Source: Tupaia tana (Eukaryota; Chordata; Mammalia; Scandentia; Tupaiidae). From it: a stretch of 64,000 nucleotides of DNA. Shown in pieces: positions 1 through 10,322 of the stretch. Below the pieces are notes generated by a model. It did no database searches. It saw only the letters and a program-made list of their open reading frames with translations, and was not told the origin of the DNA. Location of the stretch: assembly GCA_026018925.1 (NCBI GenBank), contig JAKSZU010000013.1, positions 78,171,791-78,235,790 on the forward strand, read 5' to 3'. Made by a program: the position numbers and the translations under genes. Positions within the stretch are counted from its first letter, which is position 1; each line of letters begins with the position of its first letter.

Positions 1-102
1 CCACTCTGCAGTGTTTTTCACCCCTCTCTTCCTGGGATTTTGGGCAGGCACACATGCACATGCACCTGGAGTGATTTTCTTTTCTTTTTTTTTTTTTTTA
101 AA

Positions 103-150
<48 letters not shown>

Positions 151-455
151 ATAGTGAGTGTGCGCTCGCCAGAGAGACAGAGACAGAAAGTGAGAAATCA
201 CCCCCCCAGGGGAGATGGCGATTTCTCCTCCATTCTCCTCTCAGGATTTTGGGCACACATGCCTGATATGAGTTTTAAGTCAAACCCCAGTAGGGTCCGG
301 GACTCAAACTATGGTTGACTAGGTGGGAATCCAGCAATGTAAACGTTATGCCATGTGCTGATCTCCCAGTGTGATTTTCAAGCCACCAAGTTCAGGACTT
401 GAACATTGGCCATGTGAGAATCCAGCATCTTAATGTCCATGCCATCTGCTGGCCT
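1..455 (-). mobile_element. Antisense type C/L SINE split by another SINE (1-88 and 371-455)
   Basis: The left part (about 1-88) shows the body unit with CCTGGGATTTTGGGC and the start of the head. The right part (371-455) resumes with GTGATTTTCAAGCCACC and ends in the head GCCATCTGCTGGCC. The duplicated GTGATTTTC at both junctions shows that the SINE at 89-370 inserted here. Confidence 0.75.
89..370 (-). mobile_element. Antisense type L SINE nested in an older SINE
   Basis: A long poly-T tract (about 60 nt, interrupted) leads into the ACTATAGTGAGTG tail unit, a GAGAGACAGAGACAG linker, a CCCCCCCAGGGGAGAT palindrome remnant and the tRNA-like head ending TGCTGATCTCCC. GTGATTTTC flanks the insertion. 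Confidence 0.8.
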
Positions 456-467
456 CGTAATAGTATG

Positions 468-732
468 TTTTTTTTTTTTTGGAGAGGTTTTCGCTATAGG
501 GTGCGTGGGCTCGCCAGACAGACAGAGAGAGACAGAGAGGCAGAAAGCGAGAAATCACCCCCCAGGGGGGATGGCCACGCTGCAATCCCTTCTCCTCCAT
601 TCTCCTCTCAGGATCTTGGGCACGCACGCACACACGCCCGGCGTGAATTTTAAGCCACTGGGTCCAGGACACGAACCATGGTCGACTACGTGGGAGTCCA
701 GCGACATAGCCATTATGCTAACTGCTGGTCCC
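468..732 (-). mobile_element. Antisense type L SINE
   Basis: Complete element: poly-T, GAGAGGTTTTCGCTATAGGG, linker, CCCCCCAGGGGGGATGG palindrome, and head with the inverted B box variant GGACACGAACC. Flanks read ATAGTATGTTTTT and ATAGAATGTTTTT, an imperfect TSD. Confidence 0.85.
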
Positions 733-1078
733 ATAGAATGTTTTTAACTTATGTTAAATTTAGGCTCACTGTAGGGAATGAAAAGTGGGTATTTGTAATA
801 TTATTGTTTTTGGTGTTCCTTTGAATATTTTACTTTTGAGCATTAATTACTGATGCAGTGAAACCAAATCCCCCTTTCTTAATCTAGTTTACAATGGATA
901 ACCAAAATATTTTTTACTTTAATAATAATACATTTAAAAATTTCCCCTCACTACCTACCTAACCAAATTTCTGGAAATTCTGTTTTTTAATAAGTAGTGT
1001 ATAGAGACTTTCAAAATATTATAGGAACACATAAATTTAAAAGGTTATACCAGTCATTTTCTAAAATATTACTCTGAG

Positions 1079-1254
1079 GGGACCAGCAGATGGCGTGGTG
1101 GTTAAGGTACTGGACACTTCCACATGGCCGACCAGAGTTCAAGTCCTGAATCTGATGGCTTGTTTTCTCACTTCCTCTCTCTCTCACTCTCATCCTCTGT
1201 CTTTCTCTGGTCAAGTTAAAAAATAAATGAATGAATAAATAAAATAAAAAATTA
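1079..1254 (+). mobile_element. Sense type S SINE with target duplication
   Basis: Head GGGGACCAGCAGATGGCGTGG with GGTTAAGG, a pyrimidine run, the CTCTGGTCAAGTTAAA unit and an AATAAA-containing AT-rich tail. The flanks carry AAAATATTACTCTGAG and a one-base variant of it, a clear TSD. Confidence 0.85.
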
Positions 1255-1319
1255 TTAAAATATATTACTCTGAGACAATTTATTCCTTCCTCTCAAACTC
1301 TTCAATTATCAATTGATTC

Positions 1320-1379
1320 TTTTTTTTAAGATTTATTTAATTTTATTTTATTCATTTATTTTAATTTGGCCAGAGAGAG

Positions 1380-1430
<51 letters not shown>

Positions 1431-1512
1431 AAGCCACCGGGTCCGGGACTTGAACTGTGGTTAGCCACATGGGAGTCCGGTGACATAGCTATTATGCCAA
1501 CTGCTGGTCTCA
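1320..1512 (-). mobile_element. Antisense type S SINE with CA/GA microsatellite
   Basis: AT-rich inverted tail (TTTATTTAATTTTATTTTATTC), TTAATTTGGCCAGAGAGAGAC, then an expanded (CA)n(GA)n run at about 1380-1428, and a head ending CCAACTGCTGGTCTC. Confidence 0.8.
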
Positions 1513-1538
1513 CAAACCATTGCATCTTATTATTATTT

Positions 1539-1767
1539 TTTTAAAGAATTTTTAAAAATTTAACTCTTTATTATATATGTTATTTATTTATTTATTTATT
1601 TTTATCCTTAATTTGACCAGAGGGGGGCAGAATGAGTGGGGGTGGGGGGAAGAGAGAGAGAGAGAGAGAAAGAGAGAAAACAAGCCGCCAGGTCCAGGAC
1701 TCGAACCATGGTCGGTCAGTCATGTCGGAGTCCTGCGTCCTTAACCACCATACCACCGGCCAGCTCC
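1539..1767 (-). mobile_element. Antisense type S SINE
   Basis: Inverted AT tail with a (TTTA)n run, TTAATTTGACCAGAGG, a purine run and the inverted B box GGACTCGAACCATGG. The head ends ACCACCGGCCAGCTCC. Confidence 0.8.
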
Positions 1768-1897
1768 TTATATTGAATCTTTGAAGCACGGTTTTGTCAA
1801 ATATTTCATATTCCATTGAATACTTTTGAGAATTTCGATATGGTGAGTCATGAATTGTAGTGAGATTAACAGCTTCTTTTAAAATAGATAGAATATT

Positions 1898-2167
1898 GGG
1901 ACCAGCAGATAGTGTAGCCGTTACATTGCTGGAGTCCACATGGCTGACTGCTGTTCAAATCCTGGACATGGTGGCTTGAAAATTATGCTGGGCGTGTGTG
2001 GGTGTGTGCCCAAGATCCCAAGAGGAAAATAGAGGAGAAGGGATTGTGGTGTGGCCATCCCCCTGGGGGTTGATTTCTCGCTTTCCTTCTCACTGTGTCT
2101 GTCTGTTTCTCTCTCTGGCAAGTGCATGTCCTCTAAGGCAAAACCTCTTAAAAAAAAAAAAAAAAAA
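1898..2167 (+). mobile_element. Sense type L SINE
   Basis: Starts GGGACCAGCAGATAGTGTAG, has a B-box-like GTTCAAATCCTGG, the body GCCCAAGATCCCAAGAGG, CCCCCTGGGGG and a tail of about 17 A. Confidence 0.85.
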
Positions 2168-2269
2168 GAGATACTGTAGTTTTTTCATGCCCTGTATTAT
2201 ATATCACCCCATAAGAAAGAAGAAAGATTATGCTTTAAGCACAAAATTGTCTGTCAGAATACTTTAGGA

Positions 2270-2466
2270 GGGGCCGGCCGATGGTGTGGTGGTTAAGGGT
2301 GCCAGACTTCCACATGGCCATCGCGGTTTGAATCCCGGACCTGGTAGCTTGCTTCTCTCTCTCTCTCTCTTCTCTCTCTCTCTTTCACTCTATCCCTCTC
2401 TGGTCAAATGAAAGTAAAATAAAGAAATAAATAAAGTTAAATAAAATAATTTCTTTTTAAAAAAGT
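2270..2466 (+). mobile_element. Sense type S SINE
   Basis: Starts GGGGCCGGCCGATGGTGTGG, B box GGTTTGAATCCCGG, a (CT)n run, CCCTCTCTGGTCAAATG and the tail AAATAAAGTTAAATAAAATA ending in TTTCTTTTT. Confidence 0.85.
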
Positions 2467-3128
2467 ATTTTTTAAAAAAGAAAAAGAATATTTTATGAAT
2501 GAGAGAAAAAAAGGAGTGTGTTTTCCGGTAATGACTACTGCTGATATTTGAACAGCAGAGAATTTATTCAGCTTATGGGATACACCAATGTGGCTGGTCC
2601 AGGAAAGATCCTTCCCCGCTGCACTACAGTAATTAGTTAAATAAAATGAGACAAAGCAATCATTTTGATCATTATGGGGTTAAGTAGACTGTTTCTCAGT
2701 GTCTTGATCAGGTTTTTGTCTATCATGATTGAAGATTACATCAGTTAGGGTAAACATTACTATCTATCAACAGGGTCAACAACTGTATTCTTTAAGAATA
2801 GCTGCCTGGATCTTGTGATTCCATGGCAGAGGTGTGCATTTCTCCAGAACTGACCCTGACTGAGGGCCACTCCTTAAAAAGGGGAGTGGTCACATTCCTA
2901 TGGTGTCAGCCCTGGCTAGAAACTGCTCTAAGGAGGGCAGAATGTTGGAAAAATGTCACCATACAGTGTATATCCCACACCAATAGGTGCCTTTCTTAAA
3001 TTTAATGTCTGTGTTTATATGGGTAATTCCATCTGTTGTATTTTGCCAAATTATTATTGCTAATAGGTTTTTAATTTTTGTTCTTCAGATTTTATTCATA
3101 TATTAAAATGTTTACATTTTACTTTCAG
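2467..3128 (+). other. TMEM38B: Intron 2 end, no repeat recognised
   Basis: Mostly unique-looking sequence up to the exon 3 acceptor. A GGACCATTCC-like inverted pair around CCACTCCTTAAAAAGGGGAGTGG (2870-2892) could form a small hairpin. Nothing else recognised. Confidence 0.5.
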
Positions 3129-3313
3129 GTATATTGTATTTTTTTGCCCATGCGACCTAGTTTCCCAAGGCTATTCATTTTTACCTGTTCAACTCCTGGC
3201 TTCAGGAATGAAGGAAGTGACCAGAACTTGGAAAATAGTAGGTGGAGTCACACATGCTAATAGCTATTACAAAGATGGCTGGATAGTCATGATAGCTATT
3301 GGATGGGCCCGAG
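3129..3313 (+). CDS. TMEM38B: TMEM38B exon 3 (TRIC-B, residues 90-152)
   Basis: TRIC-B is a trimeric monovalent-cation (K+) channel of the ER/SR membrane that supplies counter-ions during Ca2+ release through IP3 receptors. The exon follows a TTTACTTTCAG acceptor and ends G|GTAATA. The reading frame enters at the third base of Trp90 and leaves after the first base of Gly152. It encodes the CPCDLVSQGYSFLPVQLLAS stretch and then MKEVTRTWKIVGGVTHANSY, which holds the KEVxRxWKI motif of the pore-lining helix; basic residues here bind phosphoinositide lipid in solved TRIC structures (family knowledge). The hydrophobic stretch DGWIVMIAIGWARG follows. It differs from the human protein as I remember it only at a few positions, such as Thr93Val and Asn139Asp. 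No stop or frameshift is seen. Confidence 0.96.
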
Positions 3314-3535
3314 GTAATATTAACAGTCTGTGTTCCTAGCTATTCTGTTACTGGTATACCACAAGTATTAGACAATTTTCTAGCTATGTTAATGGGGATT
3401 ATATACTTTAATAACACTGGTTTTTTTTGGGTGGTGGAAACCTTGTTTCTGTTGGCTAGTAAAGTTCATTCAAAACTAATATGTTTACAAGTATTAGTTA
3501 TATTGGGCTTAACTGTCATTTGATATACAAATTTT

Positions 3536-3765
3536 TAAGTTTACTTATTTCTTCCATGAGTGAGACAAAGAACGAGAGAAACAGAAAGACTAAACAGAGT
3601 CTTCATGCCATGACCCACACCCATTCTCAGCCCCAGATCACTGGCATGTGTGTGCTTGGCATGTTCAGCGAAGTTTCTAGACTCGAACTTAGAACCTTCC
3701 CCTGTGGGTCAGCCTCACAGAGTATTGAGTTACTTCTGCATCACTCTCTGGCCCCAGTGATATGT
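3536..3765 (-). mobile_element. Antisense type B SINE-like repeat
   Basis: Reading the minus strand gives GGGGCCAGAGAGTGATGCAG, a B-box-like GTTCGAGTC, and a body unlike types L or S. The same unit recurs at 42902-43098 with shared CCCAGTATGTTCAGGGAGG-like and TCTAGAC segments. It is probably an older, separate tRNA-derived family. Confidence 0.6.
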
Positions 3766-4337
3766 CATTTCTCTGATTGATTTAATTAGGTGCTCCAGAA
3801 CCAGAAAAAATCAGTTAATTAAAGTGTAGTGCTACCATAAGTTAAAATAAGTTTACAGACATAAAAAATTGTACACGAATAAAAAAACATTGTTCTGTCT
3901 TTGTGTGTTTGTTTTCCATCCTGAATTACTGAAAATAGCAAATATGATTGATTTTGGGTTCATGTTCACTTTGCATTACTTGCCCTTATTGTTCCGTATG
4001 TAGAAATTGAAACAAATTTCTCCAAGCCTCATGTTATAGTGTACTACACTTAAAACTAACCATATCAGGAATGACAATGATAAAGCAGAGGATTTTCCTT
4101 TTCAAGTCTGAAACAAACTGTTAGTTAGCTATCTGTGCCTGAGACCCCAGTTTCAACCTTAACTATGGTATAATAGACAGTTGCCATGCTGGTGAAAGAG
4201 AAGAATTGCAGTAGTCCCAGTACCCTAAATACACAGGGCAACTTTTTTCTTCCTTCCAAGATTTATATTTTGGGAATCCTCTTGGAATTTTAAATCAGCT
4301 AATAAGATTATGGCTCCCCTCAAATCTTTTTTTCAAG
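3766..4337 (+). other. TMEM38B: Intron 3, unique-looking sequence
   Basis: No repeat, ORF or RNA gene recognised in this stretch of intron 3. Confidence 0.5.
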
Positions 4338-4350
4338 AAAATTTGGCTAA

Positions 4351-4599
4351 GGCTAGCAGAGGGCATGGAGTTTAGGGTGGCTGGATCCTATGTGGAAAGA
4401 CAGTTCTAGTCCCAGACCCAGTGGCTTGAAAATCATGCCAGGTGTGTGTGCATGTATGCCTGCCCAAAATTCTGAGCAAGAGATTGCAGCATGGCCATTT
4501 CCCCAGGGGATGATTTCTCACCTTCACTTCTCTCTCTTTCTCTGTCTCTCTCTGGTGAGTACACACACCCTATAGCAAAAACTAGAAAGAAAGGAAAGG
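4351..4599 (+). mobile_element. Sense type L SINE just upstream of exon 4
   Basis: Older diverged copy with GTCCCAGACCCAGTGGCTTG, TGATTTCTCACC and CCCTATAGCAAAAACTAG. AAATTTGGCTAAG occurs before and after the element (4339-4351 and 4600-4612). It ends about 40 bp before the exon 4 acceptor. Confidence 0.85.
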
Positions 4600-4639
4600 A
4601 AATTTGGCTAAGCATTCTTGTTTTATTTCCTTATTTTAG

Positions 4640-4727
4640 GTGCAGGTGGTACCATTATCACAAATTTTGAGCGGCTGTTAAAAGGAGATTGGAAACCAGA
4701 AGGTGATGAATGGCTGAAGATGTCCTA
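4640..4727 (+). CDS. TMEM38B: TMEM38B exon 4 (residues 152-181)
   Basis: This 88-nt exon lies between a TTATTTTAG acceptor (AG at 4638-4639) and a strong TA|GTGAGT donor at 4728. It completes Gly152 and encodes AGGTIITNFERLLKGDWKPE then GDEWLKMS, ending after two bases of Tyr181. The Gly-rich start belongs to a membrane helix; the acidic and Trp-containing KGDWKPEGDEW segment is a loop typical of TRIC-B. The length is not a multiple of three, so skipping would shift the frame; deletion of this exon in people is a known cause of recessive brittle-bone disease. The exon is bracketed by a sense SINE ending about 40 bp upstream and an antisense SINE starting 43 bp downstream, an arrangement that could affect its splicing (inference). 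Confidence 0.96.
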
Positions 4728-4769
4728 GTGAGTTAGTATAAATTATACTCGGACCTGGATTTTGTCTTT

Positions 4770-5040
4770 TTTTTTTTTTTTTTTTGAGAGGTTTTCGCTA
4801 TAGGGCGCATGCGCTCGCCAGACAGACAGAGAGAGAGACATAGAGACAGAAAGCGAGAAATCACCTCCCAGGGGGGATGGTCACGCCGCAATCCCTTCTC
4901 CTCCATTCTCCTCTTGGGATCTTGGGCACGCACGCACATGCGCCCGGCGTGAGATTTAAGCCACCGGGTCCGGGACGCGAACCGCGGTCGACTACGTGGG
5001 AGTCCAGTGACATAGCCATTACGCTAACTGCTGGTTCCCC
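4770..5040 (-). mobile_element. Antisense type L SINE just downstream of exon 4
   Basis: Young copy with an intact GAGAGGTTTTCGCTATAGGG, CCCAGGGGGGATGG and head; its B box reads GGTTCGCGTCC on the insert strand. A 14-bp exact TSD TGGATTTTGTCTTT lies at 4756-4769 and 5041-5054. Confidence 0.95.
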
Positions 5041-5275
5041 TGGATTTTGTCTTTAAATTTCACCAATTTCTTTTGGAGAACATTTTGGGGACTTTAAATG
5101 TGATGAAATGTAGCTGAAAAAAATAAGTGGTGGTGATACTGGGAAAAGAACCTAAAAATTTTATTCTTTCAAATACAGTTGCAAAATAAATATTGATTCC
5201 CATCTGTGGATTTTTCACCTTAGAAAACCAAACAAAAGTCTCTGGGTTGTTTTTGAATTGTGGGAAGAGTTTGTA

Positions 5276-6363
5276 CAATCAAGCAACACTTAACTATGGA
5301 GATACATTTTGAGAAATGTGTCATTAGGCAGTTTGGTCATTGTGTGAACATCATAGAATGTACTTACACAAACCCAGACGGTATAGCCTACAACTCACCT
5401 AGGGTATATGGCATAAGGCCATTGCTCCTAAGCTACAAACCTGTACATTATTGTAATGAGTACTGTAGGCGCTTGTAACACAGTAGTATTTGTCTGTCTA
5501 AATACTTCTAAACATAGAAAAGGTACAAAAAAAAAAAAATAAGATACAAGAGATGTACAAAAATGGTACACCTGTATAGGGAACTTACCATGAATGGAGT
5601 TTATAAGACTAGGAGTTGCTCTGGATGAGTCAGTGAGTGGTGAATAAATGTGAAGGCGTAGGCCATTACTGTACACTGCTGTGAACTTCATGAACACTGC
5701 ATTTAGGCTACACCTACTTTATAAACAAAATTTTTCAATAATAAACTTTAGATTTCTCTATCTTTTTTGCTTTTAATTTTTAACTTTCTCTTTTGTATGA
5801 GAAAAGATATACTTAGCTTAAAATCCAAACACATTGTATAACTGTACAAAAAATATTCTCTTCTTATCCTTATTTTCTAAGATATTTTTTGATTTTTAAA
5901 TTAAAAAAAATTTTTCTGTTAAAAGCTAAGACACAAACATACACATTAGCCTAAGATTATACAGCGACTAGTACAAGAGAAAGTGATGCAATTAAGAGAT
6001 GTGGTGAACATCATGTATGAGGCTGCTGCTGGCATAGCACAGCATGCTGTTTAACAGTAAAAATTTTTCAAGTAGAAAGATACACAATAAAATAATGATA
6101 GAAAGTATAGTATACACATAAATCAGTAGCAGTTATTATTATCTAGAATTACATATTGTACATAAATATATGTACCGTGTGACTGTCAGCACAATAGGCT
6201 CGTTTAGACCAGCCCCACCACAAACATGTGAGTAGTGTGTTGGACTATGACATTATGAGGGCTACAGTATCACTAGGTGATAGACTTTTTCGGCTCCATT
6301 ATAATCTTATGAGATCACCATATTATATATAGTCCATCATTGACTGAATGTGATTGTGTACTG
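5276..6363 (+). mobile_element. Tigger-type (Tc1/mariner, pogo) DNA transposon, non-autonomous
   Basis: The left end CAATCAAGCAACACTTAACT, followed by GAACATCATAGAATGTACTTA, GGTATAGCCTAC and CTACAAACCTGTACA, matches the Tigger terminal region as I know it. The right end reads AGTCCATCATTGACTGAATG and TGTACTG, the inverted terminus. TA dinucleotides at 5274-5275 and 6364-6365 fit the TA target duplication. At 1,088 bp it lacks any transposase reading frame, so it is an internally deleted, fossil copy. Confidence 0.85.
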
Positions 6364-7371
6364 TAAAAGTGTGATTGTGATTGTGTTCAGGAAGAGAACT
6401 ACGTAAGAATAGACTTCTGCTTGGAAATCAATTGCTGGCTCATTTTTAATAATAACTATGATGTTACCCAGATTCCAGATTATACATAGTTCATTTATTT
6501 CCCATCCTTTCCTTCTCTTTATGTGGGTATGAGAGAGAGAGGTACCCTTTAGAGGGTCTGATCACACTGTGATCTCCCATCTGCCCCTCAAGCCAGCAGA
6601 AATCATGGCTGCACCAGGCACGTTCTGGCTAACCTGGAACCTGGTAAGGTTTGTGTGATCGTCACACATCACCATGCTGTGATGCCCCATTGCCCATACC
6701 ACCACAACTGGGCCAAGATTATGTATAGTCCCGTTGTAAAATGCCAAGTTTATAGAAATAAATCAGTCTATTATAAAGTCCTGTAAGTTGCTAAAAAAAG
6801 ACTATTGAGCTTGACTATGCATAAAAATAAAAAGATTTGAAGAAGTAACTCACTCTATACTTAAACTATACAAACTACTTTTTCAGCTGTTTAAGAGATT
6901 AATCATTAGGTGTTCTCTAAAGATACCCAATCTTGAATAAGTCACAGGTACATTCTTGGTGTACCTGAAAATGAAATAGAGAAATTTTTTAACAGTTACT
7001 GTTCACAATTCAGTAAGGAAAAGGCGTAGGGGATAGATCATGATAAGCAAGGTGAGGAAAGACTTCATGTTAAAAATAGGAATATTTTCTAATTAAAAAT
7101 GGATGATAAATGAGTTAAAAGTTACAGTTGAGGAGCAGTATGAATGACAAAGTATATTTTCATGAACCACCCAATTCTAGGATATTTAACTTAGTAAGTA
7201 CTCCTTTAGGCTTAAATGAGGGAGTTTAGAAATCAATCAAAGGAGACTTTGATAAATTATGAATATTACTGATATTTGGGAAATTTTTTGCATTTTGTAC
7301 TTGCTTTGAAGTATCTTCTGTAAACTATTTCTTGGGGCTTTTATAACTGGAAACAAGTTATATTTCTCTTT
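6364..7371 (+). other. TMEM38B: Intron 4, unique-looking sequence
   Basis: No repeat is firmly recognised. The part at 6530-6750 has a TRNA-SINE-like look (GAGAGAGAGGTACCC, CTCCCATCTGCC) but lacks clear A and B boxes, so I leave it unclassified. Confidence 0.4.
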
Positions 7372-7858
7372 TGTTAAACACCTTGCAGTGACTTCCTCAA
7401 ATGGCCTGTAAGGCCTTCCAAGATCTGCCTTTTATCCACATCTATTTGCTTAGGTCTCACCTCTTGTTTTCTCCCTTGCTCACCCCATTGTGTCCAGGAA
7501 CAAGCCCAGTGTGGTCTGCTTTAGCAGTAGTTTTCTTCTGTCCAGAACCTTTTTATTGAGATGGCTCACACACTTCTCTATTTTACTCAAAATAGTTCTC
7601 ATTATTTACCTTCTAAGGGAGGATTATCCTGCTTTTTAAAATTGTAGCACTCTCTAGTTTTCTTTTTTTCCTCAGAATTTATCACCTTCTAAGGTATTTT
7701 GTAATGTACTTATTTGTTATGCTTATTCTTCCCTCTTCCCTTGGCTTCTTTCCCTACTCTTCAAAGAATAAAAAATATCAGGGGTAGGAATTTTTGTCTC
7801 TTTTGAGTGTTCTTTTACACATAGTAGCCAATATGATATTGAATGAATGAATGATCAA
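7372..7858 (+). repeat. L2 LINE 3' end, sense
   Basis: Successive landmarks of the L2 3' end are present: GGCCTGTAAGGCCTTCCAAGATCTG, CTCACCCCATTGTGTCC, ATTTATCACCTTCTAAGG and the final AATGAATGAATG. This family predates the placental radiation. Confidence 0.75.
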
Positions 7859-8023
7859 ATGGGTCAGGAAAGATCGATCACTGGTTCATTATGATGTGCG
7901 TGTGTGAAATTTTCATGTATCTATTATCAAATACTTTTGCATACCTATGATGTTTTTTAGTGTATCTATTTAGTATTGAATGCTTACTGCATGTTAGAAA
8001 CTTGATAGAGCACAACATATTCT

Positions 8024-8286
8024 TTCTTTTTTTTTTCTTTTTTGAGTTTTTTTTTGCTATAGGGCTTGTGCACTTGCCAGAGAGACAGAGAGACAGAAAG
8101 TGAGAAATCACCCCCTGGGGGGATAGCCATGCCGTAATCCCTTCTTCTCCATTCTCCTCTTGGGATTTTGGCACTCACTCAGGCACATGTACCTGGCAGG
8201 AGTTTAAGCCACTGGGTCCGGGACTCAAACTGCGGTTGACTACATGGGAGTCTAGTGACATAGCCACTACACCAACTGCTGGTCCC
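8024..8286 (-). mobile_element. Antisense type L SINE
   Basis: Complete copy, moderately diverged. The flanks carry GAGCACAACATATTCT (8008-8023) and GAGCACAATATATTCT (8287-8302), a 16-bp TSD with one change. Confidence 0.9.
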
Positions 8287-8548
8287 GAGCACAATATATT
8301 CTGAAGTAGTTTTAGAGAATAGTGTATAAAATCAGTATCCTAGAATTCTAGCAAGTGAAATTTAATCAGACTCCTAAGGTATTTTCTGATCCTTTATCAT
8401 ATACTGGGTTCTATGTAGGCACTCTAAAAAAAATATTTTCTTCTTAAAAGAAAAGTAGGTATTATTTTTACTTTATGGGCTAGAAAACTAAGGCTAAAAC
8501 AAGTTATTATAAAAAAAAAAAACTTGCTTAATGCCAGGTAGTTAATGT
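8287..8548 (+). other. TMEM38B: Intron 4, unique-looking sequence
   Basis: AT-rich with short A runs. Nothing recognised. Confidence 0.4.
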
Positions 8549-8803
8549 TTTTTTTTTTTTTTTCTTTTCTTATTTTTTAAGTTGCTAGAGGGCATGTGCC
8601 CTCATTGGAGAAAGAAAAAGAGAGAAAATAAGAAAGCACCCACCATGGGGGATGTGCCATACACAATTCCTTCTTTTCCATTTATCCCTCCTTTCAGGAT
8701 TTTGGGCCCAGTGTGTTTTCAAGCTGCTGGATCTGGGACTTGAGCCAAACAGTCAGCCATGTGGGATCTGCCTGCCTCACTTATCACGTCACTGGGCTGG
8801 TCC
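8549..8803 (-). mobile_element. Antisense type C SINE
   Basis: Older relative of type L: TTGCTAGAGGGCATGTGCC, purine linker, CACCATGGGGGATGTG, TTTTCAAGCTGCTGGATCTGGG and the head ending CACTGGGCTGGTCC. It is followed by a poly-T tract at 8807-8837. Confidence 0.7.
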
Positions 8804-8804
8804 A

Positions 8805-8839
<35 letters not shown>

Positions 8840-8968
8840 AGAGCATTTCTTAGTTTTTAAAATTAAGGTATACTCTATATTTAATAAACTGCATCCACTT
8901 AAAGAATACAATCCGATGACTTTATACAGATACATGTAACACAGGAATTGCCACCACTATCAGTATTC

Positions 8969-9233
8969 CTTTTTTTTTGAGTGGATTTTTTTTTTTTTGG
9001 AGAGGTTTTTTTGCTATAGGGCATGTGTGCTCGCCAGAGAGATAGACAGAAAGCAAGAAATCACCCCCCGGGGGGATGGCCACGCCGCAGTCCCTTCTCC
9101 ATTCTCCTCTCAGGATCTTGGACACACACTCACACGCGCCTGGCGTGAGTTTGAAGCCACCAGGTCCAGGACTCGAACTGCGGTCGACTACATGGGAGTC
9201 CAGCGACATAGCCATTATACTAACTGCTGGTCC
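8969..9233 (-). mobile_element. Antisense type L SINE in a four-SINE pile
   Basis: Poly-T, GGAGAGGTTTTTTTGCTATAGGG, the CCCCCCGGGGGGATGG palindrome and a full head ending CTAACTGCTGGTCCC. Its head abuts the tail unit of the next SINE at 9234. Confidence 0.9.
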
Positions 9234-9471
9234 CTTGGAGAGGTTTTTGCTATAGGATGCCTGTGCTCACCAGAAAGACAGACAGAGAGAGACAGAGAGA
9301 CAGAAAGCGAGAAATCAGGGAGATGGCCACACCACAATCCCTTCTCCTCTTGGGATCTTAGGAATGCATACACATGCCACTGGCATGAGTTTACACCACC
9401 AGGTCCAGAACTCGAACCGAGGTCAATTACATGGGAGTCCAGCAATGTAGCCATTACGCCATCTGCTGGTC
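9234..9471 (-). mobile_element. Antisense type L SINE, shortened body
   Basis: TTGGAGAGGTTTTTGCTATAGG, linker and head are present, but the palindrome is reduced to ATCAGGGAGATGG. Its 5' end GCTGGTCCAATTTTTT is duplicated around the next insert, so it was the target for the SINE at 9472. Confidence 0.85.
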
Positions 9472-9740
9472 CAATTTTTTTTTTTTTTTGAGAGGTTTTT
9501 GCTATAGGGCGCGTGCGCTCGCCAGACAGACAGAGAGAGATATAGAGACAGAAAGCGAGAAATCACCCCCCAGGGGGGATGGTCACGCCGCAATCCCTTC
9601 TCCTCCATTCTCCTCTCGGGATCTTGGGCACGCACGCACATGCGCCCGGTGTGAGTTCTAAGCCAACGGGTCCGGGACGTGAACCGTGGTCGACTACGTG
9701 GGAGTCCAGCAACATAGCCATTACGCTAACTGCTGGTTCC
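9472..9740 (-). mobile_element. Antisense type L SINE (young, GGAACC subfamily)
   Basis: Near-intact copy with CGCGTGCGCTCGCC and the inverted B box GGACGTGAACCGTGG. GCTGGTCCAATTTTTT at 9464-9479 and 9742-9757 is the TSD, placing this insertion inside the 5' end of the preceding SINE. Confidence 0.9.
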
Positions 9741-9749
9741 CGCTGGTCC

Positions 9750-9970
9750 AATTTTTTAAAGTATTTTTTTTAAAGAACTATTTCTTTAGTTTTAGTTATT
9801 GTTATTATTGTTATCTTTAAATTTGCTGTAGAGCTTGTGTACTCATGAGAGAGAGGGAAAGAGAGAAAGAGAGAAAAAGTGAGAAAACAAGCAGCCAGGT
9901 CTGGGACTCAAACTGCAGTCAGCCAATGTGGGAGTCCAGCACACTAACCACCATGCCACTTACTGGCTCC
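9750..9970 (-). mobile_element. Antisense type S SINE at the base of the pile
   Basis: AT-rich inverted tail, TTTAAATTTGCTGTAGAGC, a purine run and a head ending GCCACTTACTGGCTCC. CCACTATCAATATTT after it repeats CCACTATCAGTATTC before the pile (8953-8967). This SINE therefore landed in the L1 first and its tail received the others. Confidence 0.8.
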
Positions 9971-10322
9971 CCACTATCAATATTTTTATGAGCCTGAAAG
10001 TTTTCTTGTGTTCCTTTGCAGTTGGTCCTTTCCCTCATCCCTGGTCTCAGGAAAACATAGAATCAGTTTGCCTTTTTTAGAATTTTATGTAAGTGGAATT
10101 TTATAATATATACTCTTGTGTCTAGCTTCTTTATTGCAGCACAGTGGTTTTGAGATTCTTCCTCACAGGATGAACTAGTTCCTTTTTGTTGCTCTATTTC
10201 ATTGTATGTATAGATTATAGTTTGTTTATGTATTCATCGGTTGATGGGCATTTGGGTCAGCTTCTAGCTATTGTGAATGAAGTTGCTATGTATGGTTATA
10301 TGCGAGTCTTTGTGTAGACACG

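Noticed and set aside
9423-9661. Recurrent 60-160-aa frames with MCVRAQDPERRMEEKG or RQTERDRETESEKSPP motifs throughout the window
   Set aside because: They are translations of type L SINE bodies on either strand. The same peptide recurs only because the SINE recurs.
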